This document shows positions 60,011-64,000 of a stretch of DNA of 64,000 nucleotides, one piece after another (position 1 is the stretch's first letter; each line of letters opens with the position of its first letter). Below the pieces are notes generated by a model, which saw only the letters and a list, made by a program, of their open reading frames with translations, was not told where the DNA came from and did no database searches. Both the position numbers and the translations under genes were made by a program. This stretch comes from Macrosoma leucophasiata (taxonomy: Eukaryota > Arthropoda > Insecta > Lepidoptera > Hedylidae). The stretch is taken from positions 4,092,001 to 4,156,000 of the forward strand of contig JAWQUS010000023.1 in assembly GCA_036365455.1 (NCBI GenBank). Direction: 5' to 3'.

Positions 60011-63000
60011 TTAATTATCTGATTAACTTATTATTCAATTATGAGTGAATATTTTTTTTCTACGATAGTGTCTTGGAGGTATCGTGGTTACATTGACTAA
60101 AAACTAAACAGGTCAAGGAATCTAGCAACAATGGGGAATAAACGCTTATGAAAAGGTCCCCACCAATATACAAAATGGTCCCTTTTTAAGTCTCTTCAAA
60201 TGGAGCCTATTCAACTTGCAATCCTAATAGACTGGTACTCCTAAACACGGAAGGTAGATATTATTAATGTTCATTATACAAGTTTAGTATAACATACTAA
60301 AATAGCACACGTTTTCCTCATGCAAAATTTTATACAGAAACCATTGCTAGTACCATCAAATTGAACTTACTACCTCTTCAATCTTGTTTGCCTTCATAGG
60401 CGTTCACTGTTCCCTGTGTCGAGCAAAAACCACCCTTATTCCGTTGATATACAATCCAAACCTATTCATTTTAATACAACGTGTCTTTGTAAATCGGACC
60501 AATTTAGCGAGACCTTCCTCACTCCGTCAGATTCAGTTTCAATAGGACGTTAGAGACGTTGCTCCATCGCAGTACGCGGGTCAAATTATTTGGATTTCAT
60601 GAGAACGGACAGAAGTGGTCTGTTCCTATGGCACAGAACATCATTCATGTTTGTCTGTCCGTTTTTCTTTGTTGCTTTGAATGCGGGCTATTGAATTTTT
60701 TTAAGGATAAAGCATCCTTGTTTCGCGTGTAGAATTGGTTGCGAAATAACAGTGTACTGATGTGGGTTAACTTGAGTTTGTTAGAGAACTCGCTGACATT
60801 CAAATACCAATCTATACTAAGTAGCATGAATGATAAATTAGAAATGTCTATTATGTTATGAACAGGTTTTATAGTAGTAGAGCTCCTGTAGCTGCTGATA
60901 GTGGAACTGGAGATAGTATAAGATATTATTGCGTTATTACATCTATCTGCTGCTAAACAGTTTATATCTGTACCACAGATTTCTCTATTTCAGATACCTC
61001 TATGGTACCTTCTTGGTCGTTATTTTGATAGAGTGGTTGCGGCCTTTTCAGGGTTGGCGGCTCCGCTGCCACTCCTTGCCTACAAATGCGTTTCTTGTGC
61101 ACTCACTAAACGAATCTTTAGTAGCTGCTTTAAGTGGGTCGGTCCATCGCATAGGGATCTACCGCATTCTCGCTTATAATCCCTTAGATAAATAAACGCT
61201 CAGTAGAATATTGAAATCGTCTCGAAATGTTTCCCAAAAATGAGAGAATTTGACACTGAACCACGGAGGACATACGTAGATCTTTAGTAAGCGCTAAGTA
61301 TTTCTAAACATTTGGGACTAAATCTGTTCTTTTTTTAACTTTTAAGAGATGCGATTATTTGTAGAAAATGTCGGTGTAATATATTTGCATTTCTTTTTTC
61401 GATTTTTAAATGTCTATAATTAACTGTATGTGCACGTCTATCCAAACACTGTTGAGTATTTTCTGTTGACATATTTCCGTATTATTCCCTACCCCCTTAC
61501 GGTTAAGGAGTTCTATGGCTTCCAACGTGAGCTTAGTAGCGTGAAGGACTGATTTTCAGATTATATAATAAATACGTACATATGAATTAAGAAGACCTAA
61601 CTAAAACCTGATAATTCCATACTATTTTTAATAATACCTTCGATTTCTTTACCAGATCCCAACTTGATGACAATGGAACCTGGAAGTGTTCCCTTTTAAA
61701 CCACATAAAGCACCTTGAAGTCGAACATAGAAACTAAAGGATTTTCAATACTGACAAGTTGCCACTTTAAGCCCGGATGTTCAGCTTCTGAAAGTTTAGC
61801 AAATGATATCAATAATTCACTGCGGAGGCCATTATTGGGACATTTAGGACGACCACATAGATTAACCAACCCAAGATCTCTCTTGGGTTGGTTACAGCGT
61901 TTTAACAGCAATAGAACTGTACGTGATCAAGTATCTCCCTTCACTTGTGATTTTAAGATATATGGACAAGAAAAACAGCAATTTTTACGCCGCTATCTTG
62001 ACGATGGTCCCATTAACCATTGCCAATAAATACGTACGTAACTGAATCTATTGGTGCGAATCGGGTGTTGGGTTGGAAGGCAAGCGTGTTGCCAATCATC
62101 CGTTACTTCTAGGTCACCGTACTGGATCCAAATATCGATTGATACTCATGGATGCTAAATCGATTACTTTCAAACTTAATGTCTTTAGAGACAACTTTAC
62201 TGTCTTTAGTGGTTGGCTATGTGGTGATGGAGATGGATGGACTCTAGGATATAGAGCGAGATATACAGACCGCTATACATTGAATTAAATTCTAACTTCG
62301 AATGTGTACTAAAGTAAGTAAAGAATATGAATAAAAAAACACATAAGAGATTGACGACGCGCCTGTCAAAAAAATGTATTGAAAGTTCAGTTCTAATTCT
62401 AAGTACACACTCGTCACAGTGTGGTCTGTGAAACTCGCCCATAACTACCATTGCATTAGCTAATCCATGCGATTAAACGATGGTAGCCAAAGCTGTCGTG
62501 TTTCGGTTCAATCTCCAAAGAAGCATTTCAATTCTCATTCAATAATTAGTACAGAATATGTAAAAAGCTACACCATAAAACAGCTTTGAAATATCTAGGG
62601 AACCCTATCCTGAATCAGGGAATGCCCTGGTTACTAAAACATTTTTAACTCACCGGAACAAAATTGGTATTTCTAAGCACACTAGATGCACTGCAATTTT
62701 TATTAATTTTCTGCACAAATCTTGGCACGATCCTTTTGAAATGATGACTCAACCACATAATTCTCCAATTATTCCCAATCTCTCACTATAGCTACTTTAT
62801 AGAACGCAAATATATCTACAGGCAAATTCAACATAGTTCACACGAAAACTCACATCGTTACATCCCGTCATTATACACACCTAAAAGAGAAAGAAACGTG
62901 CCATCAAAATGCGAATGTTATTCGAAATATTCGTGTTATTCGACACATTGGTTGAATCGATCCACGTCAAATTCCTTTCATGTTGTCCAATCACGCGAAT

Positions 63001-63261
63001 TTCCGGTACCACAGACTATAATTATCTTTATTTTATTGTACGAATCTCGAATCCTTTTACGTCATGATTCAAGATAATGTAGAGTTTACCAACTAAGTAA
63101 GTACTATTATTTAACCGAGGTTCATGTAAACATTTGAACGTCAATTAATCAGTTCAAACTATGGACATTTTACTGACAGTTACGGAAACTCTGTTATTGA
63201 TAAGTTAGGGAATTTCATTATATTTACCAACAAAATCGTTTTGTCCAGTGTATCTATATCT
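60011..63261 (+). other. Intron, no gene recognised
   Basis: Mostly unique-looking. 62290-62442 may be half of the foldback family at 43795 (its right end gtgtggtctgtgaaactcgc is present, the left arm decayed). An ORF at 61715-62029 has no recognisable features. Confidence 0.35.
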
Positions 63262-63264
63262 GTA

Positions 63265-63298
<34 letters not shown>
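63262..63298. repeat. (TA)n microsatellite
   Basis: An uninterrupted TA run of about 16 units preceded by imperfect tatc words. Confidence 0.9.
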
Positions 63299-63302
<4 letters not shown>

Positions 63303-63345
63303 CTGCTTATTGCCTTTGATGAATCTTGTAGGTACCTATATCTGA

Positions 63346-63629
63346 GATTTTTTGTGTAATGGAAGTGGCAAACAAGGCTCCACTTCACATTGATGTTAAG
63401 TAATAAGTGCAGCCTTTAGACACTTACACAAAGACCACGGTCAAAATGCAGATGCGTTACCACTCCTGAAGCCTAAGTTGTAATACCTCTGTGGCGGAAA
63501 TTACAGAGCCGTATATTACCACCTGACCGGAACACGATAGTACTGAACACTACCATTTAGCGGCAAGTATATTAGGTAATAGGGTGCCTACGCCCGTAAG
63601 TTCAATCACTGGAGTACTACCACCAGTAA
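63346..63629 (-). repeat. Repeat A, antisense copy
   Basis: ttttttgtgtaatggaagtg to ggagtactaccaccagt with all landmarks; forms an inverted pair with the next copy. Confidence 0.85.
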
Positions 63630-63768
63630 TAGTATAACCCGATTATATGTAGGTCTACATAGGTACCAATATACTTCTACGAAAGTCCTTAATTTACTAA
63701 AAAACAAAACGGTACACCCACTTGTGGTGTTTTTCTCAATTATTTCTTCTGCAAAAATTAATTACTTG

Positions 63769-64000
63769 ACTGGTGGCAGAGCTCCAGTGACGGAGCTCGC
63801 GGACGTAGGCACCACCGCATAACCTAATATACTTGACGCTAAATGGTAGTGTTCAGCACTATCGTGTTCCGGTCAGGTGGTAATGTACAGCCCTGTAATT
63901 TCCGGCAGATAAGCATAACACCTTAGGCCTCAGGAGTGGTAACGCACCTGCATTTTGACCTTTGTGTGGGTGTCTATAGGCTGCAGTCATCACTTAACAT
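63769..64000 (+). repeat. Repeat A, sense copy cut by window end
   Basis: actggtggcagagctccagt to ggctgcagtcatcacttaac then at; the window ends before its A tail. Confidence 0.87.

Noticed and set aside
61715..62029. 104-residue ORF near the window end
   Set aside because: No recognised motif or splice context. It could be a degraded repeat, but I cannot support a gene.
1..64000. LTR retrotransposons, endogenous viruses, CRISPR arrays, operons
   Set aside because: No paired LTRs, integrase, protease or capsid-type readings and no regularly spaced direct repeats were seen; all RTs found are of the LINE type.
63346..64000. Inverted Repeat A pair as one large TIR transposon
   Set aside because: Both copies have their own A tail and start; two independent insertions explain the arrangement.

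Overview
This window is nuclear DNA of an insect, very probably a moth or butterfly (Lepidoptera). The evidence is small phase-matched exons separated by long introns packed with young non-LTR retrotransposons, an R4/Dong-type element sitting in (TAA)n, and several dispersed repeats that I recognise from lepidopteran genomes. Nothing prokaryotic is present: no operon, CRISPR array or phage.

Host gene 1 (about 2.1-35.9 kb, + strand) is the 3' part of a colmedin/gliomedin-type gene. Fourteen exons join without a phase conflict into 623 codons plus a stop. They encode two collagen Gly-X-Y exons, two I-set immunoglobulin domains, a short Cys-rich linker and a complete olfactomedin domain. The 5' end, with any membrane anchor, lies left of position 1. 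Host gene 2 starts at 51.3 kb (+ strand) in a GC-rich island. Only its first coding exon (99 codons) is in view; it encodes the N terminus of a ZSWIM4/5/6-like protein, and its first intron runs to the window end.

The colmedin introns and the intergenic stretch hold most of the mobile DNA. From 0 to 1.8 kb is a hAT-like element with an 8-bp target duplication, itself carrying a tRNA-Tyr-like retroposon. From 3.8 to 14.3 kb is a three-level LINE nest: an old Jockey/Daphne-like LINE (E0) holds an endonuclease-RT LINE (E1), which holds an intact two-ORF LINE (E2). From 15.0 to 15.4 kb are stitched mitochondrial fragments (NUMT). From 16.05 to 16.48 kb is a minisatellite built from an exon end plus its splice donor. 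From 19 to 23.1 kb is an antisense R4/Dong-like LINE with one frameshift. From 30 to 33.5 kb is an antisense relative of E2 with intact ORF2. From 34 to 50 kb come foldback MITEs, tRNA-derived SINEs, RTE 3' ends and a roughly 290-bp A-tailed repeat (Repeat A, about 14 copies). From about 50.1 to 58.4 kb, around the ZSWIM-like promoter and first intron, recognisable repeats nearly vanish.

The unusual points are the exon-plus-donor minisatellite, the tRNA-like sequence lying inside rather than at the start of a target-duplicated retroposon, the chimeric NUMT, and several insertions datable by nesting. No new defence or metabolic system was found. Family names rest on motif reading and memory, not on database searches.
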